Shown: positions 41,026 to 51,800, numbered from the stretch's first letter. The stretch is 55,028 nucleotides of DNA from Dysgonomonas sp. UBA7710 (GCF_002482385.1 NZ_DLFW01000006.1:1-55028), one strand, 5' to 3'. Notes: generated by a model not told the origin, from the letters alone. Made by a program: numbers and translations.

Positions 41026-43683
41026 CTATGCCAATGGATCAACACTCGTAAACCTTCCTAACGCACTCTCATAATACCTCGCACTATAATCATACATATT
41101 CAACCCGTGCATCTGATCCAGTTCCTTATTATTGTACTTATACGGCTGCAATTCACCACCTGTCCCCGGAGCAAAGTGCATCCCGAAAGGATAATAATGG
41201 TTGATCTGGATTACCGTACCGCTTGCATTAGTTACTACCCGGTTATTTCCCAAATGGTCGGTCAGGTAATAATGATACACGCCTGCTTCGATATAACCAC
41301 CCTCTACCAATATCCGTTTTAATGCATTATTTTCATAGATGATATTACCCACATAATCCGTAGTCTTTGTCATTGTCAAGGCGCTTACGTTGACTGCCGA
41401 ACCGATGACAGGAGTCGTAGAATAATTCGGATTCCATTTCTGCACTGATTTCAGCTTCACGCCTGAGGCTGTATATGTATATTCGTTGCGTCCTTCGGCT
41501 ACAGGGCTTTTAATATCCAGCAGCCTCGGTAAATTTAAGGAATTATATTGAATATCGGTTATGCCTTTATTCAAATCTTTATTCATCGCCCCATTAGCAT
41601 TGTAAGTATATTCGGTATCGGTGTTGATATAGTCTTTTATATCCATTGACCCGTTAACACCTGTGGCGGTGGCGGCATCTGTCACTTTCTTCAGTTGGTT
41701 GCCATTGTAGGCAATAGTAAGGTTGTCTACCACAGGACTGCCGGCTATCGTGGCATTACCACGGCGGACGATGCTGAGCATATTACCGTGCTTGTCATAG
41801 GTGAATTGCTCATTGAAACGTCCGGTAACTGTGCTGTTCTCACCGTAATCTGCCTTTGTCAGCCGTGAAAGATTGTCGTAGGTATAATTGTACATCCGAA
41901 GAACAGTTGATTCGGTTGGGCATAACCAGCTCATTGCCGAGATATTGCCATTATATTGCTTTACGCTGCCTCCATAGGATTCATTATAATACAGCGTTTC
42001 AGTAAACAACGGGCTGGTAATGGATTTCGTCCACGAACGCACATTATAGGCATAAGTTGAGTTCAGGTTCGCCTGTCCTCCTTTCTTATTTGTCTTCAAC
42101 CTTCCCAAATCATCATACGTATTCTCCGCCAGTGTTACCTGCGGTTTTACCGTTGCTCCGTCCGTCAGCTGGTGGGTGGTGGTTAGCAACCGGCCGGCAT
42201 GGTCGTAGGTATAAGTATATAGTTCAGTCAGCTTTCCACTACCATTGGCATCCTTGGTGTGTACATGCATTTTCTTGACCGGTTGCCCAGTGAAATTGTA
42301 AGCGATGTGTTCTTCGTCAATACCGCCCAGATGATTCGTCGAATTAACCTGAATAATACGTCCGCGATTATCATAATACATTTTGGAAGCTATTTCACCC
42401 AGGCTGCCATCTGCCTGAAAGGTCTTGATACGGGTGCCGATAAGCAACCCTTTGGGAGTTCCTTCTCCCAGGGAATGGTGGATATACCGGTCTGGAAAAC
42501 CGTCCTTCTTTACAAATTTCAACTTTTCCCTTAAGGTTGCATTAAAATAATCATAATAGTTATCATAGTAATTCAGGCAGAGTGTCCCGGTATATGAAAC
42601 CTCCGGAAGAGAGTTCCAGGTATATTCATAGTAGCCGCCGGGCTTTTCGATAACAACGATATCTTTGCATTTTGCTATCAGCGCATCGTGTGATTCTGTA
42701 GTTTTGTGTATTCCGGAGATTATTACCCTGCCAAATGCATCGTATTTATTAAACGTCCATTCCGCTGTCGGTTTCTTTCCTCTTTGTTCTCCATCCTGCG
42801 AAAATATCAGTCTGTCGGCCTTATCATAAACATAATATATCCATTCGCTGCCCGGTATTTTCTTGGCTATGCAGCGGTTGCGCGTGTCGTATTTATATAG
42901 GTAAGCCAGCTCATTGAGTTTAGCTTGCGTTATCCCCTCATCCTGAATCCGTGGGGGAAGCACAAAGCATTGGTTGCCGAAGTCGTTATAGACATAATAA
43001 GTGTCGAGGGGTGTTGTTCCGTCCATCTGTCTTGTCAGGACTATCTGCCCCAGTTTGTCCTTGAATTCATAGGACGTATTGCCGTCCTCGTCCTTTACCT
43101 CTGTGACATAGAGCTGCCCTGTCGCATAATTTGTGCTTTGGCTCAGGGTAGGACTTTGGTTGCTACCCCCGGCTAAATAAAGCTTACAATTGAGTCTGGC
43201 ATCACCCGCTATATTGGTCAGATAAGCCGTACTCACTTTTTTACCGTTATTATGCCAGTCCTGTCCGGGGCTGTATTCTTCCAATACCCTGTTCAATGGT
43301 GAGGCTTCGTAGAGGGGATAGGTATAAGGCTTCTGGTCGTTGCCATTGGTGGCTTTTATATATCCTTTCGCCGTTTCTACCGAAACAAACGCCCCGTTGT
43401 TGCTTGCGCTTACCGTACCGGCAAGCCAAGTGTTGCTCTCACGCCCGAAAGCGTCGTATTCCTGTATAGAGACCAGGTCTTTGCCATCCGGGGTGATGCC
43501 CCGCTGTACGGTTTGCATGGGACGCCCTAAACCGTCGAAGTATTGGATCTGATCCTGGTAAGCTGTTCCTGCAGCATTGGTATAAGTACGTGTCTGGATG
43601 TAGTTCTGAACTGCTGTTTGAGAGTGAAGATTGGCTATCACTAAAACCGATAAGAGATGGATAACTATATATCTTGTTTTCAT
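41026..43683 (-). CDS. Rhs-repeat core protein of module 1, ending in a premature TAG
   Basis: 885 residues. The signal peptide (end near HSQ, about residue 22) is followed by the Bacteroidota Rhs N-terminal domain (DUF6443-like: NYIQTRTYTNAAGTAYQDQI). Many YD repeats follow, such as YNDFGNQCFVLPP, and the Rhs core terminus is DHLGNNRVV ... YYPFGMHFAPGTGG ... YSARYYESALGRFTSVDPLA. Then comes TAG where the paralogue at 45577 has GAG (DPLAEK). One G-to-T change explains it. Restoring it would give 1116 residues with the tip domain. It lies 12 nt after the YD-protein remnant. Confidence 0.85.
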   Translation of the reverse strand: MKTRYIVIHLLSVLVIANLHSQTAVQNYIQTRTYTNAAGTAYQDQIQYFDGLGRPMQTVQRGITPDGKDLVSIQEYDAFGRESNTWLAGTVSASNNGAFVSVETAKGYIKATNGNDQKPYTYPLYEASPLNRVLEEYSPGQDWHNNGKKVSTAYLTNIAGDARLNCKLYLAGGSNQSPTLSQSTNYATGQLYVTEVKDEDGNTSYEFKDKLGQIVLTRQMDGTTPLDTYYVYNDFGNQCFVLPPRIQDEGITQAKLNELAYLYKYDTRNRCIAKKIPGSEWIYYVYDKADRLIFSQDGEQRGKKPTAEWTFNKYDAFGRVIISGIHKTTESHDALIAKCKDIVVIEKPGGYYEYTWNSLPEVSYTGTLCLNYYDNYYDYFNATLREKLKFVKKDGFPDRYIHHSLGEGTPKGLLIGTRIKTFQADGSLGEIASKMYYDNRGRIIQVNSTNHLGGIDEEHIAYNFTGQPVKKMHVHTKDANGSGKLTELYTYTYDHAGRLLTTTHQLTDGATVKPQVTLAENTYDDLGRLKTNKKGGQANLNSTYAYNVRSWTKSITSPLFTETLYYNESYGGSVKQYNGNISAMSWLCPTESTVLRMYNYTYDNLSRLTKADYGENSTVTGRFNEQFTYDKHGNMLSIVRRGNATIAGSPVVDNLTIAYNGNQLKKVTDAATATGVNGSMDIKDYINTDTEYTYNANGAMNKDLNKGITDIQYNSLNLPRLLDIKSPVAEGRNEYTYTASGVKLKSVQKWNPNYSTTPVIGSAVNVSALTMTKTTDYVGNIIYENNALKRILVEGGYIEAGVYHYYLTDHLGNNRVVTNASGTVIQINHYYPFGMHFAPGTGGELQPYKYNNKELDQMHGLNMYDYSARYYESALGRFTSVDPLA

Positions 43684-43695
43684 AATGAAGGTCGT

Positions 43696-44058
43696 TTATT
43701 GGTTATGATAATGATATTCATATTTCTGGAGAGTCTGCTTATTGGCAGGAGCGATAATGTTATCCTTATAAATATAGGTTTCTTTCAACCGTCCGAAATC
43801 ATCGTAATCATAATAAGCAGTTATTCCTGACGGATCAGTTGAAGTGAGCATGCCTACAAGAGGTTTATATGTATAGGTGGTGACAAGAGTATTCGGCAAT
43901 GCCCGCAAGCCGTCTATTAGAACCCAGTCCGAGGTCGAAGGCTCATCCTTGGAAGCAATGGATGTCAATGTGGCTTCATTTATGATTGCTTTCACTTGAT
44001 CATATGTCGCATTTTTGATTTCTGCTATTGGATATTGGTTTTTATAGCCCCAAAGATA
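43696..44058 (-). pseudogene. C-terminal remnant of a SpvB/YD-type partner protein
   Basis: YLWGYKNQYPIAEIKNATYD through TYTYKPLVGMLTSTDPSGIT to KQTLQKYEYHYHNQ corresponds to the region around residues 930-1040 of the 1249-aa protein at 48881-52630. Everything upstream is replaced at about 44057 by a phage helicase fragment on the opposite strand. The Ig-like tail seen in the intact paralogue is absent. No signal peptide or start remains. Confidence 0.8.
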
Positions 44059-44509
44059 TGACTATACGAAGATCGATTGTATTATTCTCGGTATCTCAAC
44101 GGCTTCTATTGCACTGTATTATCAGATATTAGGACGAGGTACTCGTATTGATGATGAAAAAGAGAATTGCTTAATATCCGATCTAGCCGGCAATGTTGAT
44201 CGTTTCGGAAAAGTGGAAGATATAACATTCGAGAAAGAACGGATATGGAAGATGTATGGTACTGGAGGACGGCTTCTCTCCGGCATTCCTATACACGAGA
44301 TTGGTAAAGTAAAGAAAGGCGATGCAGAAAAAGAAGTGAAGGAAAGCAGTTCTACTATCGGCAAACCTCTTGAAACAATGCCATTCGGAAAGCATAAAGG
44401 TGAAAGCTTCAAGGATATTCCAAAGGAGTACCGAGAATGGATGCCCAAGTCATTCAATTGGCATGATGCAAATATGAATCTGAAACAGGCTATTGTTAAT
44501 AGCTTGTAA
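44057..44509 (+). pseudogene. Phage DEAD/DEAH helicase C-terminal fragment with DUF3820
   Basis: The frame is open from 44048 and reads YDYTKIDCIILG, ALYYQILGRGTRIDDEKENC (helicase motifs V-VI, QxxGRGxR) and LISDLAGNVDRFG. It ends in MPFGKHKGESFKDIPKEYRE and KSFNWHDANMNL, a DUF3820-type module. Motifs I-IV are gone. The break at about 44057 coincides with the break in the Rhs partner remnant on the other strand. An internal GTG at 44213 could still start a 98-aa product. Confidence 0.8.
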
Positions 44510-44553
44510 GAGAAAGAGGCTTTTGTTGAACGTTATTATATTTTAAATATAAA

Positions 44554-44907
44554 ATGGTACGTATCAATATCAAGCCTTTATCTGTAAATGAAGCATGGAA
44601 AGGTAAACGATTCAAAACAGAAAAATATAAGCAGTACGAAAATACCTTGCTCTGGCTTTTACCTAAAATAAAGATACCGGAGCCACCTTATGAGATCCAT
44701 TTCAAATTCGGCTTCAGTAACTCCCTTTCGGATTGGGATAATCCTGTAAAACCGACTCAAGATATCTTAAGCAAGAAATACGGTTTCAACGACAAACTTA
44801 TACAGAAGGCTATCGTTGAAACCGAAATTGTAAAGAAAGGAAATGAGTATATTGAGTTTGGGATAAAAAAAATGAATAAGTATATAGATAAATTATCCTG
44901 CCGATGA
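44554..44907 (+). CDS. rusA: RusA-like Holliday junction resolvase
   Basis: 117 residues. Small phage or prophage endonuclease that resolves four-way junctions. The catalytic acidic cluster is visible in SNSLSDWDNPVKPTQDILSK (Asp-x-Asp-Asn and the later Asp), and the following GFNDKLIQKAIVE is typical. The start MVRINIKPLSVNEAWKGKRF matches the family. It follows the helicase fragment by 44 nt on the same strand, as in phage replication modules, and looks intact. Confidence 0.88.
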   Translation: MVRINIKPLSVNEAWKGKRFKTEKYKQYENTLLWLLPKIKIPEPPYEIHFKFGFSNSLSDWDNPVKPTQDILSKKYGFNDKLIQKAIVETEIVKKGNEYIEFGIKKMNKYIDKLSCR

Positions 44908-44942
44908 TAATACCGACAGGATTATAATTATTGCTACGCAAC
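44880..44942 (+). repeat. Copy 2 of the rusA 3'-end repeat
   Basis: GTATATAGATAAATTATCCT, GCCGATGATAATACCGACAG and GATTATAATTATTGCTACGC match 39758-39830. The copy contains the final rusA codons and an imperfect hairpin (ATCCTG...CAGGAT). Confidence 0.55.
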
Positions 44943-45003
44943 ACTCAAACGGGACGTCTGCGCGAGCGGGGGCGTGAATATCTTACAACGGAAACTAAGT
45001 AGA

Positions 45004-45552
45004 TTAGTCTTCCCATATAACCTCTTCCTCTGATATTGTAATTTTACCTGTATTGGATACAGAATATAGGACTGAATAACAATCATCTGTATCAGGCACA
45101 CATATGTTTAACGAAAAAATTGCTAATGTATCAGATATATTATTGATATCAAAACTCCAAATTTGATACTTTTGAACTTTATCTTTCGGTATTATTGAAG
45201 TGAAATCATTTTTATTAACTTTCTTTTTTAATATTGTTGTTTTACGGTAGTCTATATTCAAACATATCTCTCTATTTCTATACTCATATTTAACCTTATC
45301 TCCCGTAGCTAAAATATTATCTTTTAAAATTGTATCATCCAAAGATTCAATTATAGTATAATCAATTCGAAATAGCCCTACTAGAGTGTCTACATGCTGT
45401 ATGACATTCTGACGAATAGTATCTGAGCTTTCAGATATATTCTTCTCTTTTTTTATACCATCCTCCCTATTTCCTTGTCCGTTACATGTAACAAACAAAA
45501 AAAATAAAAGAAAACATATGCTTGCTTGTTTATATAAACCCATTTTAGACAT
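45004..45552 (-). CDS. Lipoprotein (DUF4738-like), candidate immunity protein of Rhs module 2
   Basis: 182 residues with a lipoprotein signal (FVTC, near residue 23). A charged linker follows (REDGIKKEKNISESSDTIRQ), then a beta-rich domain: RIDYTIIESLDDTIL, KYEYRNREICLNIDYRK and WSFDINNISDTLAIFSLNIC. It resembles Bacteroidota DUF4738 lipoproteins. It lies 24 nt after the Rhs-M23 gene on the same strand, the usual immunity position. An envelope lipoprotein is the right location to block a peptidoglycan endopeptidase. The immunity role is inference. Confidence 0.62.
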   Translation of the reverse strand: MSKMGLYKQASICFLLFFLFVTCNGQGNREDGIKKEKNISESSDTIRQNVIQHVDTLVGLFRIDYTIIESLDDTILKDNILATGDKVKYEYRNREICLNIDYRKTTILKKKVNKNDFTSIIPKDKVQKYQIWSFDINNISDTLAIFSLNICVPDTDDCYSVLYSVSNTGKITISEEEVIWED

Positions 45553-45576
45553 AAAATTTACTTTTTCATGAAAAAA

Positions 45577-48500
45577 TCAATTACTTTTTTGAACAAAAAT
45601 ACTACCTATATCCTTAATAAAATTAGCGACTTTTCCTAAATTTTTAATCAATGTTGTCATAGAGTCTTTATTACTCGCCACGCCATTTACCATTTTTTGA
45701 GGATCTTTTAATCCCGTAGCAGATGTGGTTGGATCAACTTTTTTGCCATCTTCATGTATTTCATAATGTAAATGAGAAGTATAGGCGTCCGATTTACCTT
45801 TGCCCGAACCACCGATAGTTCCAATCTGATATCCCTCCGATATCTTATCTCCAACTTTCAATCCTTCGGTTATTTCATCTAAATGCATATAATAAGTCGC
45901 AACTACTTCTTTTCCATCTTTATTGTATGCAATTTTAACCCTATTGCCACCGCCATCTTTATCATCTGCATAATGTGCAACTCGAGTAACTACTCCAGAA
46001 TGTGTAGCTAATACAGGTGCGCCTATATCATCACTGCCCGCCCCAAAATTGATATCTACTCCTGCATGTTTTCGATTATTAGGTCTATCAGCTCCATAAT
46101 TATTTTCATGCCTTCTATTATGTCCATTATATTTTTCATTAACAGGCCATTCTCGTTTTCCCGTAGGATCAATGTATTTCAATGGGTTATTTTTTACGTA
46201 AACATATGGTGACCAACCGTATGCCTTCTCTGCCAGTGGATCCACCGTCGGCATAACCGGAATATCAAGAGACAAATACCTGGCACTGTAATCAAACCAG
46301 TTCAGCCCATTCCTACCATCCAACTCCTTATTATTATACTTGTACGGCTGAACATCTTGCCCCGTAGCATCCGCAAACGGCATACCGAAAGGATAATACT
46401 GCGTACTCTGAACCACCAATGCCGCTGCATTGGCCACTATCCGGTTGTTACCCAGATGGTCGTTGATGTAAAAGTAATAATTTCCTGATTCATAATAACC
46501 ACCATCGACAAGAATTCTTTTCAGTGTCCCGTTTTCGTAAATGATATTGCCTACATAATCAGTAGTACTGCTCATTGTCAGTGAGCTTACATTAATATCC
46601 GAGCCGATTACCGGAGCTGAATAATAATTCGGGTTCCATTTCTGAACAGCTTTCAGTTTCTGTCCCGATGCAGAATAGGTGTATTCATTCCGTCCTTCGG
46701 CATTCATATTCTTTATATCCACTATTTGCGGAAGGTTCAGGAAGTTGTAGGTTATAGCCGATATACCTTTGTTCAGGTCTTTGACCATCGCCCCGTTGGC
46801 ATTGTAAGTATATTCTACCCCTGTCCCCTTGGTATAATCCTTAAAGTCCATAGACGCATTCAGCGTTACATTAGGCCCTGCGTCCGTAATATATTTCAAC
46901 TGGTTGCCGGTATGCTCGGCCGCGAGGTTATCTATTATCCCGTAGGTGGAGGCAGCCGTCATGCCGTAACGTTGCAAGGTCTTGATGTTTCCATGCTTAT
47001 CATAGGAATATGATGTTGCAAAGTTAGTAGGGGATTCTCCCGTATAGGTTGCTGCTTTCAGGCGGGAAAGGCCGTCATAGGTGAAAGTGTATTTCCTGGT
47101 TTTGCCTGCCTGTCCCCACTGCATGGATGATATATTACCGTTATAGCTATAAGTCAAGGCCTCGTTAAAATTCGTATTGGCTATGCTGTTTGTCCACGAC
47201 CTTATATTGTAGGCATAGGTTGTATTCAGGTTTGCCTGTCCGCCTTTCTTATTTGTCTTCAATCTTCCCAGTTCGTCATAGGTGTTTTCGGCGAGGGTTA
47301 CGGTAGTCCCACTATTCAGCAGGTGTGCTTCCAGTACCAGCCGTCCGGCTTGGTCATATTTGTAGATGTAATATTCGGTCTGGGTATTCTTGCCTGTAAC
47401 CTGATGCACATGTTTCCTCTGTGTCGGCTGTCCTGTGAAGTTATAGGCAATATATTCCTTTTCGATACCTCCGGCCAGGTGGTTATTACCCTTGGTTTGT
47501 ACCAATCGCCCCTTGGCGTCGTAATACATCACCGAATACAGGTAAGAAGATGCCGTCCCGTCGGATTTTATCTGTGCCGTCAGGGTTCCTGTCAGCATCC
47601 CTTTGTTCTTATACTTATTAGCGTCGGTATAATCAGTCCCGTACCATGTGCCGTAGCCTGCTTCGGCATTATACTCCGTTCCGCTTACCGGTATCTCAGC
47701 CATACCCCTGAAATTATAGTTATCATAATAATTGACAGTAAAGATTTTCAAATAGGATGCCGGAATATTCAGGTAAGTGTTTCCAAGCTTTATTTTATAA
47801 CCGCCATAATTTCCTCCGAATTCGGCACAAACTGCGCCGCTGTCCACACTTATCAGGTTATAGGTAATTCCGGTCAGGACAGTACGCCCCAGCGCATCCG
47901 GAATGGTGAACATCCATTCCCCTCTGCTGCGCTGCTCCCCATCCTGTGAAAAGATCAGGCGGTCGGCATTATCAAAGACATAGTATATCCACTCGCATCC
48001 GGGTAACTTCTTGGCTATACAGCGGTTGCGGTGATCATATTTGTACTGGTAGGCCAGCTCGTTAAGTTTGGCCTGTGTTACCCCTTCGTCCTGAATCCTT
48101 GGAGGAAGGACAAAGCATTTATTGCCGAAGTCATTATAGACATAGTAGGTGTCATGTGGTGTCGTCCCGTCCATCTGGCGGGTCAATACTACCTGACCGA
48201 GCTTATCCTTGAATTCATAGGAGGTATTGTCGTCCTCGTCTTTCATCTCGGTGACATAGAGCTGGCCGGTGACATAGTTGCCGCTTTGGCTCAGAGTCGG
48301 GCTTTGTTTTGTTCCCCCTGCCCGGTACAGAATACAGTTCAGGGTAGCATTTCCCGATATGTTTGTTTTATAGGCTGTACTTACTTTTTTACTATTATTA
48401 TACCAGCCTTGCCCCGGACCGTATTGTTCCAGAATCCGGTTCAGAGGTGAAGCTTCATATACGGGCCTGCTGTAAGCCGAATCATTGCTATAGGTAGTCA

Positions 48501-48825
48501 TTGCTTTTGCTTTGTAGGCAGTAAAAGGCATATAAGCCCCGTTATTGCCTAAAGCAACAGCAGGCAGCCAGTTGCTTGATTCCCTCCCGAAACTGTCGTA
48601 TTCCTGAAAAGTGACCAGGTCGGCATAGGAAGGCGTTACCTTTTTCTGTACAGTCTGAACGGGACGTCCAAGCCCGTCAAAGTATTGGACTTGGTCCAGG
48701 TAGTCTGTTCCCGCTTCATTGGTATAGATACGGGTCTGGATGTAATTCTGGTTGGAAGATTGAGAGAATACATCCTGGACAGCTGACAATAGCAGCGGGA
48801 TAATATATAAATAGAATGTTTTCAT
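45577..48825 (-). CDS. Rhs-repeat protein with a C-terminal M23 (LytM) peptidase tip
   Basis: 1082 residues. A signal peptide precedes the DUF6443-like N-terminal domain (NYIQTRIYTNEAGTDYLDQV). YD repeats fill most of the protein. The Rhs core terminus (NDHLGNNRIV, YYPFGMPFAD, VDPLAEKAYGWSPYVYVKNN, KYIDPTGK) ends near residue 890. The tip is a complete M23 zinc peptidase: HAGVD (His920, Asp924), YYMHLDEI, and HLHYEIH (His1018, His1020). M23 enzymes cut peptidoglycan cross-bridges. Rhs shells hold such tips until delivery. The lipoprotein downstream is the likely immunity partner, and the SpvB/YD protein upstream the likely co-shell. Confidence 0.9.
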   Translation of the reverse strand: MKTFYLYIIPLLLSAVQDVFSQSSNQNYIQTRIYTNEAGTDYLDQVQYFDGLGRPVQTVQKKVTPSYADLVTFQEYDSFGRESSNWLPAVALGNNGAYMPFTAYKAKAMTTYSNDSAYSRPVYEASPLNRILEQYGPGQGWYNNSKKVSTAYKTNISGNATLNCILYRAGGTKQSPTLSQSGNYVTGQLYVTEMKDEDDNTSYEFKDKLGQVVLTRQMDGTTPHDTYYVYNDFGNKCFVLPPRIQDEGVTQAKLNELAYQYKYDHRNRCIAKKLPGCEWIYYVFDNADRLIFSQDGEQRSRGEWMFTIPDALGRTVLTGITYNLISVDSGAVCAEFGGNYGGYKIKLGNTYLNIPASYLKIFTVNYYDNYNFRGMAEIPVSGTEYNAEAGYGTWYGTDYTDANKYKNKGMLTGTLTAQIKSDGTASSYLYSVMYYDAKGRLVQTKGNNHLAGGIEKEYIAYNFTGQPTQRKHVHQVTGKNTQTEYYIYKYDQAGRLVLEAHLLNSGTTVTLAENTYDELGRLKTNKKGGQANLNTTYAYNIRSWTNSIANTNFNEALTYSYNGNISSMQWGQAGKTRKYTFTYDGLSRLKAATYTGESPTNFATSYSYDKHGNIKTLQRYGMTAASTYGIIDNLAAEHTGNQLKYITDAGPNVTLNASMDFKDYTKGTGVEYTYNANGAMVKDLNKGISAITYNFLNLPQIVDIKNMNAEGRNEYTYSASGQKLKAVQKWNPNYYSAPVIGSDINVSSLTMSSTTDYVGNIIYENGTLKRILVDGGYYESGNYYFYINDHLGNNRIVANAAALVVQSTQYYPFGMPFADATGQDVQPYKYNNKELDGRNGLNWFDYSARYLSLDIPVMPTVDPLAEKAYGWSPYVYVKNNPLKYIDPTGKREWPVNEKYNGHNRRHENNYGADRPNNRKHAGVDINFGAGSDDIGAPVLATHSGVVTRVAHYADDKDGGGNRVKIAYNKDGKEVVATYYMHLDEITEGLKVGDKISEGYQIGTIGGSGKGKSDAYTSHLHYEIHEDGKKVDPTTSATGLKDPQKMVNGVASNKDSMTTLIKNLGKVANFIKDIGSIFVQKSN

Positions 48826-48880
48826 AATTTTATGTTTGACTTAATACTGAATATTAAACTTCCATGATTTTACCACATCA

Positions 48881-51800
48881 TTAATTCATAGGGCGCGGAT
48901 ATTCTACCTGACACCCGAACCATTCTATTTGTCCATTGACAGTACGGGATTCCAGTTCTTTGAATTTAGGGTTTATGAAAAGCCTGGCTTTAGTGTTATT
49001 CCCTTTCGGCATGCGCAACTCTACTTTACTTACTCCGGCAGGTATTGCTGTATAGGGAAGTACGCTAAACAATGATTCATCAGGGAAGTCAATGCTACTG
49101 TATGGATTTGTAAATGTTATCGAGGCATTAGGTGATGCCGGATAATTATTACTCGGATACCACCACATGGATAATGTAAGTTGACTGGAGCCGTAAAAAC
49201 AATATTTGAAAGAGGTATTTTGGCTCGTAGGTACATTAAGATTAGCTGTAATTATACATTCCCCATTCTCTTCCTTCCACTGAATATTTTCAAATATTGG
49301 CGTCGAATGATAGATATTAAAGCTTTTACTTATGCTTACCGTTTCTTCGGTCAGTTCATCAGTTAAGGTACATGTTACCGTCTTCTGCCCTTTCCAAATT
49401 TCCCCCAGATTCACGGTATACTCCGGCGTTGTCGTAATTTGGTTTGCAATGATTTGACCTATGTCATCTTGTATTTTCCATCTATAATAAAACTGGTTTG
49501 GCCCTCCGGATTTCAAAACCCTGAATGTATAATATACAGCTGCTGCCATGTCCAGATTATCCGGAATTGACTCGAATGCAATTTGCATTGGATATCCAGC
49601 CGAGCTGGGATTGTTTTTATATTTATATGTGTTTTTATTTACAATATTGCGCTTATTGTCAAAAGCGGCTCTTAACCTACCAGTTTCATCATATTCATAA
49701 AAGGTAGAAATACCCATCGGGTCAGTTGAACTTATTATCCCTACTAATGGGCTATATGTATAGGTCGTAACATGAGCGCCACTCAAAGTGCTTCGTAAGT
49801 TATTTATTGCCTTTAAATCGGCCTCAGAAGGTTCTATTGCAGGCGCGATCCTGTCTATTAATGCTTGTCCAAGCGCATTAACGACATCAGAATATCTTGT
49901 GTTTTTTATCTCTGCAATAAGATATTGTCCTTTATATGACCACAAATAAATATTTTCTTCCATATCATTGTTGGCTATAGATGTGGGAACACCATACTTA
50001 TTATAAGTTTGATATGTTTGCTTTTTTATAAAACTGGAACTTAAGGTAGAAGAGGTTAAACTGAGCGGAGTACTTGTATATAATTGATAAAGATTATTTC
50101 TCAAGACCATTCCATTCACATCTTTATAATCATATTTAATACCATCTATAGCTTTTTTTTCTCCAGTTTCACTTGTCTTTATTGCTTTTATTATCTCTAC
50201 AGGCTCATTAATAATATTTTTATCAGTAAGTATTTTAATATTATCGGTAGTAGGAAGATTATCATAATCTATAGGGTATTTATACAAAATGTTATAAAAC
50301 AAACCATTGCTATCAATAGTTTCTAATTCAGATACTAGGTTTGTTTTATTGTATTTATAATTTTCAATATGTGAGACACTATTTTGATCAATTGTTTGTT
50401 TCCGTACTAACCTGCAAGGAACCAGAAACACTTTATTTGCAATGTTCCCATAAGGCAATCCCATAGTACTCACAGCATATTTATCTTTAGCCTGACTTAA
50501 ATTATATGTATAATTCTCGGTTAACACGACTGTATTATTACCGGAATAGATGGTTTTCTTCAATAATTTCCCTCTGAATGCCGACATATCATTCATTGTA
50601 TAAATACTATATTTGTCTTTAAGTTCAGGCAGGGTTAAAGATCGGCTGACCAAGGTGTATCCGTACATATAGTCCAAAAGTATTGTGTTTATGTTTTCAT
50701 CATCAGGCACATCGGTCCAAGTTGAAAAATTATAATGTATTTGACTTCCATCTGATAAATATTCTATTACATCAGGATAACCTATATGATATTCGCTCAT
50801 ATTTTTTTCCTTAGATAATGTATTGCTACTTATTATTGATAGAGTTCTGCTATAATCATTTCTTAATTGTGTATATACCTGCTTATTTTCTTTTGGATCC
50901 CAAATATAAGCCGATGAAAAATTATAATATGCCAAAACTTCCGTTGATTTGTATTTAGGTAATAAGTTTATAGCTCCGTTCAGATTATTTGTCTGAGGAT
51001 TCTTGTACTGGAAAGTCCTGTAATTATAAACTTTATCTGTTGTTTGGTCTGAATCTTTCATAGAATATACTCTTGCTCCTCCACAGGGAATGCCGGACAC
51101 GCTTGATATATCGTCATAATGGAGGCTCTGAGAATTTTTTTTCTTATAATTATTATATCGATTATACTCATATTCTATTTCAGTTATACCACCGGTAGGA
51201 TATACGACCTTTTTTAATAATCCTACTTTAAATACAGTGGTATTTACAGCTTTACGGCTTTCTATATTTGCCAGATAATCACCGGCGTCTTCTGATATAT
51301 TGTATCCCCCATTCCAAAAACCCCAATGGTCAGTAGCTATTGTTTGAGGATTAGGCCACTGGCTGGTATAATTGTATTCAAACCCGTAAGCTTCTGGATC
51401 TTGTGTGTGTGAATTATTCTTTAAATTTTTAAGAAAAAAGTAGGAACCCTGTATTTCATATGTGAAAGAACTTTTTTTTATTAATCTGTTCTGATATCTT
51501 ATATCTATAAGGCTGAGATTTAATAAATCTTGATAGCCATCATTATAAAAGGAGTATGAGAAACGGTTTCTGGTGAAATTTATTGCAGTTTCGTCAATTG
51601 TTATTTTATCCAGCATTGGGACATAAACAAAGTCCAGAAAATCAAATTCTTTTTTCTCCGGCGCATTTAAAGAATTTGTAGCAGAATAGTCCGGCGGTCC
51701 CATAGACCATGTAGTCACAAAACCCGAGCTGCCATTAAATACAAAATACTTATACCTTTGCGTCTGGCGTATGGAAGAATATGAGAAATAAACCTTTCTC

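Noticed and set aside
41026..41028. TAG as a recoded sense codon
   Set aside because: It stands alone. No pyrrolysine or suppressor genes are visible, and no other gene in the window carries an internal TAG in an otherwise intact frame, so a nonsense mutation is simpler.
47323..47949. 208-codon plus-strand ORF inside the Rhs-M23 gene
   Set aside because: Antisense shadow of the YD repeats; the same shadow pattern appears in the module 1 Rhs gene.
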